54,555 bases of DNA from Hysterium pulicare CBS 123377 (taxonomy: Eukaryota; Ascomycota; Dothideomycetes; Hysteriales; Hysteriaceae): NCBI GenBank assembly GCA_000467715.1, contig AJFK01000914.1, forward strand, positions 1-54,555. Direction: 5' to 3'. The position numbers were made by a program, and so were the translations under genes. Positions 1 through 9,500 of this stretch are shown here, in pieces (positions within the stretch are counted from its first letter, which is position 1; every line of letters starts with the position of its first letter). The notes beneath the pieces are model-generated. The model saw nothing but the letters and a program-made list of their open reading frames with translations, was not told where the DNA came from and did no database searches.

Positions 1-40
1 ACCCCCCCTACCACCCCTGCCTCCCCTACCACCCCTGGCC
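1..40. repeat. Low-complexity CCCCTACCACC repeat at left edge
   Basis: Short C-rich tandem units (CCCCTACCACCCCTGCCT and variants) encode the RGG tail of the flanking minus-strand gene. The window begins inside the repeat, so this may be an assembly break. Confidence 0.6.
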
Positions 41-651
41 CTTCCCCTAGCCGGCAAGACAGTTGGATCCATTCGGACTAGGTGCAGGTCTACGTTGGTA
101 TTTAGGTGGATAGCGTACGCGAACCATTTGTTGCGTGTCGGGTCACTATCCATAGCCTGGCGGATATATTCGTACGCCACCTGTCTGCCGAAAAAGTTCC
201 AGAGGAGGGCCTGGATTCCGTTGCAGATTCTCGTAGCCTCCGCCTCGTAGACGATGCGTTGGGCGCGGATGGCGTTGTTGATGCCGCCCTGCAAATTGTT
301 AGCATATGCTATTCATTCATGGGCAAGGATTTTACTTACGTAGGTCGAGGCAACGACGAGGGGGTGGACAGCCGTGCTGTTGAGGCTGTTGGTTGTCATC
401 GCGTCCACTAAGGAGATTAGCATTGAGTTGAGCTAAGATAAGGCATTCTTACCAGGACTAGCTGCCAATATGGGGCCATATACGTGGACCCAGTGGGCGA
501 TGCCTTGGGCAGTTGTGACGCCGGGGTGCTGGGCGACAAAGGCAATGAGCGCGAGATAGTCTTCGTTCCAGCGTTGCTGGTTAGTCGTGGAGAGAGGCGC
601 GGGGTATTGAGGGGGGGCAACGGCGGTGGGGACGACATTGAGGTTGTTCAT
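1..651 (-). CDS. Partial three-exon gene with RGG-repeat tail, unknown function
   Basis: Starts at ATG 651. Exons are 651..453, 407..340 and 288..1, with introns of 45 nt (GTAAGA..CTTAG) and 51 nt (GTAAGT..TTGCAG). The spliced frame stays open for 185 codons and runs off the left edge. The N-terminus is Pro/Ala/Thr-rich (MNNLNVVPTAV...). A middle stretch of about 70 residues is rich in aromatic and helical residues (LLWNFFGRQVAYEYIRQAM). The visible end is ARGRARGG followed by repeated RGG, a signature of RNA-binding or condensate-forming tails. I do not recognise the family. The gene sits beside repeats, so an element-encoded RNA-binding (gag-like) protein is one possibility, but no reverse transcriptase or zinc knuckle is in view. 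The splice sites and the uninterrupted joined frame make a real gene likely; its function is unknown. Confidence 0.6.
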
Positions 652-700
652 CTTTGCGATTTGAGGTCGAGTGCTCTCGCGAATTCTGAGTAGTTACGTT

Positions 701-1170
701 GACGAGTCGAGGGATGGGTGCGGTGCGGGCTTCTTGAGCAGTGGCACTGTCACCTAGTGAACGTTGCTGGTAGACCTTGCCGCTAGGAATCTTGATTGGA
801 GGCGGGAAAGAGAGTGGTGCACTGCAACGAAATCCTTGTTGGTGACGAGGTATGGTGATGAGTCGAGGGTTGACCGCCGTAAAACTGGTAGGAAATTCGG
901 TTTGAAGAGAGAGATAGATGGATGTGGACAGCAAAGAGTCTGTTGTTGGCGTTGTTGTGGTATTGCGAGGGTGAGAGCGAGGCAGAAACGTTTCGAGTCG
1001 AGGGTTGAGCGCCGTAGAAGTTGCTTTTTCTGTCAGGGAGCGGACTTCCAGGTAGATGTTGTTGGTAGCAAAGTCACTCGATGAGAGAAATAGATGGATG
1101 TGGTCAGAAACGAGACTGTGTTCGCGGTGTTGTGGTGTTGCGAGGGAGAGGACGCGGCAGAAAAGTTTGA
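701..1170. repeat. Diverged direct repeat, about 135-177 bp period
   Basis: The segment GAGTCGAGGGTTGACCGCCGTA near 860 recurs near 995 as GAGTCGAGGGTTGAGCGCCGTA, and a shorter copy (GACGAGTCGAGGGATGG) lies at 701. The segment at about 907-993 (agatagatggatgtgg..., then ttgtggtattgcgaggg, then gcagaaacgttt) recurs at about 1084-1168 with roughly 80-85 percent identity by eye. The copies differ by an internal indel of about 40 bp, which gives two different offsets. The repeat lies directly upstream (5') of the minus-strand RGG gene, so it could be a duplicated promoter or leader, or an LTR-like remnant. No terminal TG..CA or target-site duplication was found. Confidence 0.6.
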
Positions 1171-3259
1171 CAGAAAAGGCGGCGCGACTCTGTAAACAGG
1201 ACCAATGACGTAGGAGTATCACGTTGGCAAATGGGGCAATTAATGTGGAGTGATATGAGAAAGGTCCCCAGCCAATGGATCATCACTTTGCAACGGCGAC
1301 TAGTTCAATGGAAAGCTCAACAACGAAGCAAATTTGTGACTCTGGGTCCATTGAGACTTGTTGTTATTGGAATCTTGAATGAAGAAAACATGCCTCCTTA
1401 CAATGCTCCTGTTGAACTCCCTGAACACTCCGTCACCTTGAAGCCCGGGCTAGGTTCCTCCTCCCTGACGAGAAGACCTCCTAGCCTCGCCCCACCCTGT
1501 TTACACGCCATTGTTGTGGAGCTCTCTGACTCAGACTGGGTTTTCTGAAGACGCTGATAGCCTCAATGTCGCCGGCTGGGCCTCTTATGCCAGTTAGCAA
1601 GAACCTGTCAGAGGAAATGTCGTCAGAGTGCACTTAGGGCTTTGTCGATAGCCCCTTGGGTCTCTTCCACAAGCATCTCTAAAGCTTCTTCTATCAGTGC
1701 ATTGTGATGTGGTATAGTTCTTCGTCAATGATCTCGGTATTGATGGACTGCGGTGGCTCTTGTGGTTCGGCTGGTGCTGGGGCAAGAGCCTGTGCGTCAC
1801 CATTCACTTGAGAAGAGACACGACCATCATTGGTAGCAGCTTAAATGACAGTGGTAGCAGCGGCATTATCCTCAGCGGTCTACAAAGTGGAGCAAGCTAT
1901 CGCACTCGCCATGGGATACCAGCATCAAAAGTGCCAGTAGAGTTCGGACCACTACCATACAGGGCCTGGGCATTGGCTGCCGAGCATTAGAGACTGTACT
2001 GGGGGGCGGTAGTGGTCTGGAGAGCTGCCTCCTAACATCCTTTCCAGCGTATTGCGGCGCAGAATATCGGCGTCCGTAAGTGAATGGCGAGCTTAGATGG
2101 GGTAGTTGAGTTAAGGCGCCAGCTGCCATCTGCAGGGACCCGCGCGGTACCAGCTAGTTGACTGCTGGCTATCCCTAGCCGCGGCGGCGGTGTCCGCCCC
2201 ACTCTAGCGGGCCCTTCACTAACGTGCTACAACTACCCTTTACGCCAACCTTGGCACTACAGCTATCGGATCGCGAATGTCTACTCCACTTTACAGCAAC
2301 GACCTCAGCTATTATCGGTCACTACAATCCTCGACAGCAAGGATCATCCGCGCAACCGCCTCTTCTTACACGGCGGATTCCTGTATACAGCACCCCTCTA
2401 CAGGGGTTCTCTACAAAACGACTTCTCTCTACTGAGGTCAGTCCACTTTAATAGCCCTAGCTGCTATTAATAGTCCATTACTATCCCTTTGGTTCTATTA
2501 TTTAGGATGGTTAGTGAGCTAATAGATGGCGTCAATATCTTTAACCTCCATTACTGAAGTATCCGGCGCTCTACGACTCCCTTGGATTACGCGCGTTGAC
2601 GTTGAGTTTGTCCGCCCGCCCTCTCCCGGCTGCATCGCGTATCTTTGAAAGAAGCCGGACGATAACAGTCGGGAATCTGCGCGCTACAGCAAGAAGCCAT
2701 TTGCCGCTATAATGACAAATAGACTCGGTTGACAGGAGCATTTGGTGTCCCCGGAAACCCTCGAGGTGTACTACACCGACGACGAGTTGCGCGAGGCGAT
2801 TGATAGCGTCCTATTTGAGCGCAGGACGACGGATGCAGCACTGCGCCCGGAGGTGTCGGACGGGGTGGGGAGTTTGATAAGTAACAACATCCGAACCAAC
2901 GGCCAGAGGTAGGCTTAGGCCTTGGCTTATACGCAAGAGACAGAAATGGAATGGCTGACAAGATAAGGTGACGGCTTGAAGCAGGATCTCAGTGAACCCT
3001 AGATTGGAAAGCAAAGCTAGGCTCAGCTGAGACTCAAGAATGGAAGGAGGCAAAGTGATGATTGATTAGAGCGTCATGACTCAGGAGGGTGTCGATCCCC
3101 GAGGTCAGTATAGAGCTCGACCGTATTGAGAGGAAACGAAAGGAAACTGACGGCGGACTTTGCGCCCTCATACATACGGTGACGAGCCTAATGAAAGGAA
3201 GTTTAACAACAGGCACAGGACTACCTACGAGGCCTCAGCCAGGGAACAACGAATACGCG
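1171..3259. other. Gene-poor stretch, no supported gene
   Basis: Only short overlapping open frames of 60-105 codons occur, on both strands, mostly without ATG or recognisable domains. No tRNA, rRNA or transposase was recognised. A frame of about 75 codons at 2224..2451 (+) and one of 85 at 1872..2129 (-) are the longest; neither looks like a known protein. Confidence 0.5.
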
Positions 3260-4394
3260 CAACACCATGGGTATACGGCAATTGCAATTGAAGGACACCA
3301 ATACGCCATCAACGTGCGGTCGAGTTGCTAGAATATAGAAGGAAAGGTAAATACTCTGTACGAGGGAGAAGAGATTGGCTGACCATATGGCCTTCAGAGC
3401 AATAGGAGAAACCTCCCTACCTAGAGCCCGCTCACGACCAAACCTGCGACCCAAGCGTGCAAATAACAACGTTCAGGAGAGAAGACAAGGAAGGTTGTGA
3501 GCAATGAGCAAAAACATGAGCAAAAACGGCTAAGAGAAGGGAGCACTCGTCACACCATAGGCGCTCGGCATGCAGCAATCACAGCGAGGTCTTCTAGAGG
3601 ACCAGATCACGTAGGAGAAATGGGCTACCATGATGCCATTGGCATGATCGCGTAGAGATGAAGGAGAGAACAATGAGGTACTCGGCATACCATTGGTACT
3701 CGGCGTGCGGAAAACAACAGAAGAGGTCTTCAAACTTCTCGTCAGGCCATTAGCCTTCGGCGTGCGTCATGGGATTGGACAACGAAGGAATGCAGAGCTT
3801 TGGAAGGACCGACAACGTTCAATCAACTGGCATAGCAGGGAATATCTCGTCACACAATAGGTGCTCGGCATGCGCATCATTCAAGAGGAAAGATACCCTT
3901 CCTACATACCAATCACCTCCGCATACCCCCTGCCTCGGTCACTTTCCTCGAGCACTGACATCACGATGTACCTCTAGGGCAACCGGAATGAACGACAAGC
4001 GAAGCCTGATGATACAAGACGAAAGAAATAAGACTGCATAATCTGAGGATAACGATACTCGAAACACATCAATGCTTAGCGAAGGAAAATGTTACGAATC
4101 CCCGTTGGCGGCCGGCAAGCAACGAAAAGGCAAAGAGACGAAGCAGAAAGCTCGAGCGACAATCATGACAAATGAACACAGGAGTTACGAACACGAGACA
4201 CCATGGGCATCCGAAACGTTGCTGCCATGTAGGCAGATATTAGAAACACTATGGATCGAAGGCAAATCACCGGTGGAAGGAATACGTGGAGGTCCATATG
4301 TCTCCGAAGAAAGATCAAGACACGTTTGACTGGATGTATTGATAAACGCTTGAAAGGGGTATAAAGCAGTAGAGGTAGACGTTCAAGATAAATA

Positions 4395-4760
4395 GTCAGA
4401 GGCCCATTGGGCTTGACACTGAAAGTAGTGTAGATGTCCAAAACAATATGATCGAAATGAAGTTCAACGAAATAGATACCAACAGACTACTGCATCCTTA
4501 TAGACAGACTTGCCGTGCTACACGTCGGCTATTACTACGATGCGAAATATAATGTTGAATCTCTTATGACTATACTAGCATAGTAAAGGAAATATCTCAG
4601 GTCCCATCGGGCCTGGGCTCGGATATTCAAGACAGCAATTAAAGCAACATGCTTAAGTTTTGGAAGAATTACTTCAGTACCCATTGGGACTGGAATCTGC
4701 AATAATTGAGAGTGACTCTGAAAACAGGCCAAATACACATCAGAACCCATGGGGCCTGGC
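4395..4760 (+). repeat. Second hairpin family: CAGN-N-CCCATNGGG-N-CTG
   Basis: Copies at 4598 (CAGGTCCCATCGGGCCTG), 4675 (CAGTACCCATTGGGACTG) and 4741 (CAGAACCCATGGGGCCTG), plus one at 5287, share a CCC-ATN-GGG core, one unpaired position and an outer CAG/CTG stem. A related pair at 4395 and 6125 share a GGCCCAT core followed by GGCTTGAC. Spacing between the first three is 77 and 66 bp. Confidence 0.6.
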
Positions 4761-4935
4761 ACTGCTGGCAGGCCTCAGTGCCCAATTTTAGCTCATATGC
4801 AAAAGGATAAAACATCTATCTACGCCACGTAGAGCCCTCTACTAGCTCTATTAGCCCGTTAGCGCATCATTTTAGCCCTCTGTTAAGTATGAGCCAAAGA
4901 ATGATAATATCTAAATAGGAAAAAAAAAATATAAC

Positions 4936-5000
4936 AAAAAAAGTTTCTGATGTGACTCGAACAGTCATGCTCCTATTTAAACACATGAACACGTTAGCTT
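4936..5000 (-). ncRNA. Possible tRNA-derived (pol III) remnant
   Basis: On the minus strand an A-box-like AAGCTAACGTG (5000..4990) is followed 25-30 nt later by GACTGTTCGAGTC (4966..4954). That sequence has a 4-bp stem around GTTCGAG and matches a B box / T-arm. A run of T7 (4943..4936) follows, as expected of a pol III terminator. No acceptor stem can be closed and no credible anticodon arm is seen, so this is not a working tRNA. It may be a SINE-like fragment or chance. Confidence 0.25.
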
Positions 5001-6810
5001 ATTTCCCGAATGGTTGAAACGAAGACGATGCGATGCGAGTGAGTGAAGGGCCCCCCGAAGGTTAAAGGAAACTGTCAATAAAATTATATATATAGGTGAT
5101 CAGGACGCCTTCGCAAATGAAGTTTGAGTGGTGTGGAAGAACCAAGACTTTAGCGTCTCGCGTTCCAATGACCACCTGAAGAGTGGACAGTCATGCAATG
5201 CTACAAGGGAGTTGTGCATGACGTATTGGACAATTTCACGCATCGAGGCTTACCTAGGTACGAGCATGAACCCATCATCTATACATCAGCGCCCATAGGG
5301 CCTGGACTTAAACACGAATACGCCTCACGTAACGAATTAACGTTAACAAAGAGGCGGAATAAGCTATACGAAACTATCACACCAGGCTAATGGAGCCGTT
5401 CCAAGAAGAGTGAAAACAACTAGAACTCACCTGGTACTATTGTTTACCTCGCTTATTCTCTACTGGTTATTAAAGAAGTACGTCCCGGTCTATAATGCGC
5501 ATTCTTCGAGAGGGAGATTCATGATAGACACCTGAACAATGAACTTATACAGGTACACGAGAGGCCATGGGCCTTCGGACTGCTGACGAGAAACAAGATC
5601 ACCATAGGTGTTTGGCTACAAAATGAGGCAGAAAGGAGTCGATGCGGTCATGGTATTTGGAAATTAGAGCGACATGAGAGAGGATTACTTTGGGATCATC
5701 GATTCCCGGCAGATGATGCACAAACAGGAGGACTCCGTCAGTTGCCATTGGCGCCGGTGACCCAACGAAATGAAAGTACTCGAAACACCATCGATGTCCG
5801 ACAAGATCTGATACTCGTGCACCATAGATGCCGGGAAATAGTTGCAGTAAAAGGTATCGATGCGCCAATGGCACATGGTAGATCGAGAGACGCACAAAGA
5901 GAATCGACTTTATGATCATGCAAAGCTTGAACAACTGAGGTAACCGACGGCATGCGGAGATCGGACGGAGAAATACGACTAAGATCTCGTATCGAATTAA
6001 GACGAGCAATAAAATTCTTCCAGAACGGGCACCCCCGCGAGGCCGCCGTCGCTTCCCTTTCCGTCGACACTCGTAAAAAAAGCGGCAAGAAGCAGGACGG
6101 AAGGAGAGGGTTCAAAGATCAATAGTCATAGGCCCATGAGGCTTGACGTCTAGCTCAAAAGATGCATGGGAGAGAAAGGAAAGATGATATCTCGCAGCAC
6201 CATGCGTGTAAGAAGTGGACTCTCCGATGAAAAGGACTACTCGGCATGCCATAGGCACTCGGCGTGCATAAAGACCACGAAGGTATATCCCCATAGAACT
6301 TAGTGAGATTCAAGGATGCTGATAAGACTCCGAAAGCAACAAGATCATACCGCTCTGAACCAATCTTGAATTGAGAGGGCTTCACGACAAATCAACGTGA
6401 AGGGTCAAGGGATAAAACACCCAGAATGTGAATGATGGACTTGGTAGATATAAATGACATCGGAGAATAATGAAAGCTGACAGGATATTGCAGAAAAGCT
6501 AGATACGGGATGACCATGAAATATGATCTTTCAGGCATGGAGGAACGCAGCACACCATTCGAGATGAAGTTGGCCTGGCTATGACTTACCTTATGTCTAC
6601 CTCCCCTATGCTAACATATTATGCTGCCATACCTTATACTAACCTACCTTACGCTAATCGTCCTTTAGATTATGAAACATACTTGAACTTACTTAGAGAG
6701 TGAGCATATCTAACATGCGAGAAGTTACGGACGCGGCTACGAATGACAAGTGGATTACGTCTTTAAGGAAAGCATCGAATGACGGAGTTATCAGTGCAAA
6801 GAAACAATTC

Positions 6811-7190
6811 AGCGAGACGCCATGAGCGTTCGGCATTCAACAAGTTCACAAAGCAGATAGAGTACTCGACACATCATAGATGCTCGGCATGCTAGAGAAT
6901 CATGGGAATCCTCATCGTGCCATAGATACTCGGCGTACAACAATCATAGATACGCAAGAGACGTCACGACATACCATTGGTACTCGGCGTGCTAATGCAA
7001 CATGGAGATTCTCGTCATGCCATAGGCACTCGGCGTGCAGAAGTGACACGAACGTTCTCGTCATGCCATGGGCACTCGGCGTGCAACGATCACAAGCAGG
7101 AGCTTTCTCGGCATACCATGGGTACTCGGCGTGCTAGAGGTATAAGAGCAATCGGAGTACTCGTCGTGCCATGGGCACTCGGCGTGCAGA
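6811..7190 (+). repeat. Tandem hairpin array 1, about 50-bp period, eight units
   Basis: Eight palindromic cores are centred near 6823, 6877, 6923, 6977, 7023, 7069, 7119 and 7172 (steps of 46-54 bp). Most are preceded by CTCGTC or CTCGGC and followed by CTCGGCGTGC. Arms include CATC/GATG, TACC/GGTA (twice), TGCC/GGCA (twice) and GTGCC/GGCAC. Between units lie non-conserved spacers of about 15-20 bp. It resembles a CRISPR array superficially but lies in a fungal nuclear genome and the conserved part itself varies. Confidence 0.75.
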
Positions 7191-7551
7191 AAGCAAGAGA
7201 TAACGATAGGAAGGCGGAGAAAGACGATATATCATATTCCAGAGGAGAACAGCTCAAAGAAGTTCAGGTGGAAAGCAAAAGATACACCCTACCTTTCTTA
7301 CCTGCGCCAGGATGATCTCCGTTCCATGGCACCTGCCTTCAACTGATAGTACTTTCTCCTCATCGACTATCGACAAGCGATCTTTCGTCTTCCAAGAAGC
7401 ACACCACAAACATCGACGACTGAATAAAGAGTCTAGAATGCAGATAGGATGAAGATTGTGCATCAGACTGGCTTGAAGATTGACGCGCGTAAAAAGACAT
7501 CGGCAGAGTTCAGCTTGGGAGAAGTCCAAGGAGATATGATTCACAGAGCAA

Positions 7552-7927
7552 GAGTACTCGACGTGCCATAGGCGTTCGGCGTGCATAATCAATACTTGGG
7601 AGAGAAAAAAGAGGAAGCAATGAGTACTCTACGCACCATGGGTGCTCGGCGTGCATAATCAACTCTGCGGAGATGAAACCGGAGAAGCGGCGGAGGAGTA
7701 CTCGGCACGCCATAGGCGCTCGGCGTTCGAAATCAACACTCTGGGGAGGAAAAGGCAAAAGAAGAGTACTCCACAGATAGGTGCTCGGCATGCATAATCA
7801 ACACCCGAAAGACAAAAACGAGGAAGAAAGGAGTACTCGGCACACCATAGGTGCTCGGCGTGCATAATCAAGGAGTAAGAAAGAGGGAAAAGGAGAGTAC
7901 TCGTCACACCATAGGTGTTTGGCGTGC
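7552..7927 (+). repeat. Tandem hairpin array 2, about 69-bp period, six units
   Basis: Units start with GAGTACT at 7552, 7622, 7696, 7764, 7831 and 7895 (steps 70, 74, 68, 67, 64). Each holds GAGTACTCG, a covarying hairpin (for example GCACC-ATG-GGTGC at 7632, CGCC-ATA-GGCG at 7708, CACC-ATA-GGTG at 7843) and CTCGGCGTGC; most continue with ATAATCAA. A purine-rich, unconserved spacer of about 30 nt follows. Unit 4 is damaged (CACAGATAGGTG). Confidence 0.8.
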
Positions 7928-7966
7928 AGCAGCATGAATGACCAGCAGTTATTGTTGAAGTATGCA

Positions 7967-8130
7967 TGACTGCTCAGCCGCAATCGGCGGGCCAGACTGA
8001 TTGAAACGAATGAATGCTCTACCACCATTGGTGGGCCATTTGAGAGAGAATGACTGCTCAACTACCATAGGTAGGCCAAGGAAGAGAGATTGACTGCTCA
8101 ACTACCATAGGTAGGCCAAGGAAGAGAAGG
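7967..8130 (+). repeat. Tandem hairpin array 3, 40-44-bp period, four units
   Basis: Units begin with TGACTGCTCA or its variant at 7967, 8011, 8051 and 8091 and end in GGGCCA or TAGGCCA. The hairpins are GCCG-CAAT-CGGC, CCACC-ATT-GGTGG and twice CTACC-ATA-GGTAG. The last two units are nearly identical over about 37 bp. This is the same architectural theme as arrays 1 and 2 but with a different conserved flank (TGACTGCTCA in place of GTACTCG; GCC in place of CTCGGCGTGC). Confidence 0.75.
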
Positions 8131-9500
8131 AAGCTGGCATTCGAGGTCTCACGCATCAAAAGAGCCGCGGCTCTTGAAGAAAGGAGACTTGGATGACGGA
8201 AGGAAAAGTGACAAGGGAGGAGGATTGAAGCAGAAAGCTAAAGATGGACTAATGAATGATGAAAGAAAAAGGATATATGGAAACCCACATCGCCGGCTCA
8301 TATGGTCTTTACTTACTTTGAAACAGCTCATCCCTTCCCCGAGCTTCGACGTCGTCTTTCAGGGGACAAAATAGCTGGCAAAGTTGAAAGCCCCCGGTTC
8401 AAACGAAAGATTTTGTTATGCTGCAAATCCAAAGGTCGGCCTTGGAAGGGTTCGGACATTTGCGGAAGCCATGGACGATCCGGAGCGAAAGGTTTTGTAA
8501 CTTGTCATAGTACCGCAGGGCTGCGCTGAAGCAGGTGGGATATTCTGATTCCCATCCCTTAGCCAGACTCGTTGAATCCGCAATTCTGAGGATGATGCTC
8601 CCTAATGGGGTGGCATGGCTCTGGACATATCCTTAGGCAAATGAATTCAGGGGCCAATTCAATATGGCTTATGAGACAATGCGGAACATCTCAAGACTAT
8701 TGCTGGTTCGCCGTATAACGATGACAAATTTGCCAAATCAAGATGTGTCACTGGACTATGAGAGGGCAGTCATATACACCACAAAGTTGCAGTATGGTAC
8801 CGGTTGGGAGTGTCAAAAGGCCAGCGGGTGCAAAGGCTCATCCGTAGCCGGAATTTTCACACAAGTGGAGGCAGAGTGGCATCTCCGAAAGCTGAAAAAA
8901 AGCAGTTTGCTGGATGATGAAAGAGGTTGGCGATTCAAACAGCATTGATCATCCTCCCCGTAGATAGATGAAGGATGAAGATCCGAGGAGAAGTCAATGG
9001 CAAAAGGAGGGCATAGCCTTTGAGGCAAAAAGCGACCGAGAGGGCTGGAAATGCCTCATGACAGCGCGGAAGTCAGCTTTTGTGTGGCACTCATTGCCGT
9101 TGATCTGATGCTCGAATGTCTTTCAATTGTGATATCACGTAGAGCCTCCTGAGAGCGATCTGTCAAATGCATGGGCACGATTGTTGAGCGCTCAACTGCG
9201 AGCATCCTCGGGGCCTCCAGAAGTCGAGATCAACCTTTGATGTGCTGATACTACGTGCTGCTTGCAGAGACTGATGCATACCGGAAAAGTTTATTTCCGA
9301 TTCTGGCCATTTCTGGCAAGTTTTCGCGGGTTTGTTGTTTTTGAGCCATGCCAGTGACCGGACCTTTGTCTACTGAAGTTTGTTCGCACCAAATCTATTC
9401 CGATGCCCTGGACAAACAACGTCTCCAAATCGTGCGAGGCCTCTTTCAGGAGACGCTTGTTGCGAAGTGGCCCGTGCTCGCTATCATGAGGTTGCTCGTT
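8131..9500. other. Gene-poor stretch with one small ATG frame
   Basis: The only ATG-initiated frame of note is 8664..8948 (+), 94 codons, with a few cysteines (GTGWECQKASGCKG) and a basic C-terminal half. No family is recognised and codon usage is not distinctive. The rest shows no repeat or RNA gene that I can identify. Confidence 0.3.

Larger units (their letters stand above)
3260..8130. repeat. Region of dispersed CCATNGG hairpin motifs
   Basis: About 35-40 copies of a short imperfect palindrome built on CCATNGG are scattered here and become tandem after 6.8 kb. A typical copy is GTACTCGKC, then a hairpin of 4-5 bp arms around ATN, then CTCGGCGTGC. Arms differ between copies yet stay complementary: TACC/GGTA (3690, 6972, 7114), TGCC/GGCA (6250, 7018, 7064), CACC/GGTG (5600, 7850), CGCC/GGCG (7712), CATC/GATG (6872), GCCC/GGGC (4400), AGGCC/GGCCT (5566). 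No conserved protein-coding gene was recognised within the region. Read on the minus strand the motif gives peptides such as MHAEHLWCAEYS, but copy spacing is not a multiple of three, so a protein repeat is unlikely. Confidence 0.75.

Noticed and set aside
7254-8061. Minus-strand proteins with repeated MHAEHLWC..EYS peptides
   Set aside because: They are translations of the hairpin motif. Unit spacing is not a multiple of three, frames shift between units and stops interrupt; the constraint is on the palindrome, not on a peptide.
6811-8130. CRISPR array
   Set aside because: Regular repeats and spacers look similar, but the setting is a fungal nuclear genome, the repeat itself varies in its stem, spacers are short and purine-rich, and no cas gene is present.
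8385-8410. B-box-like GGTTCAAAC as a tRNA
   Set aside because: The nearest A-box-like sequence is only about 20 nt away and no cloverleaf can be drawn.
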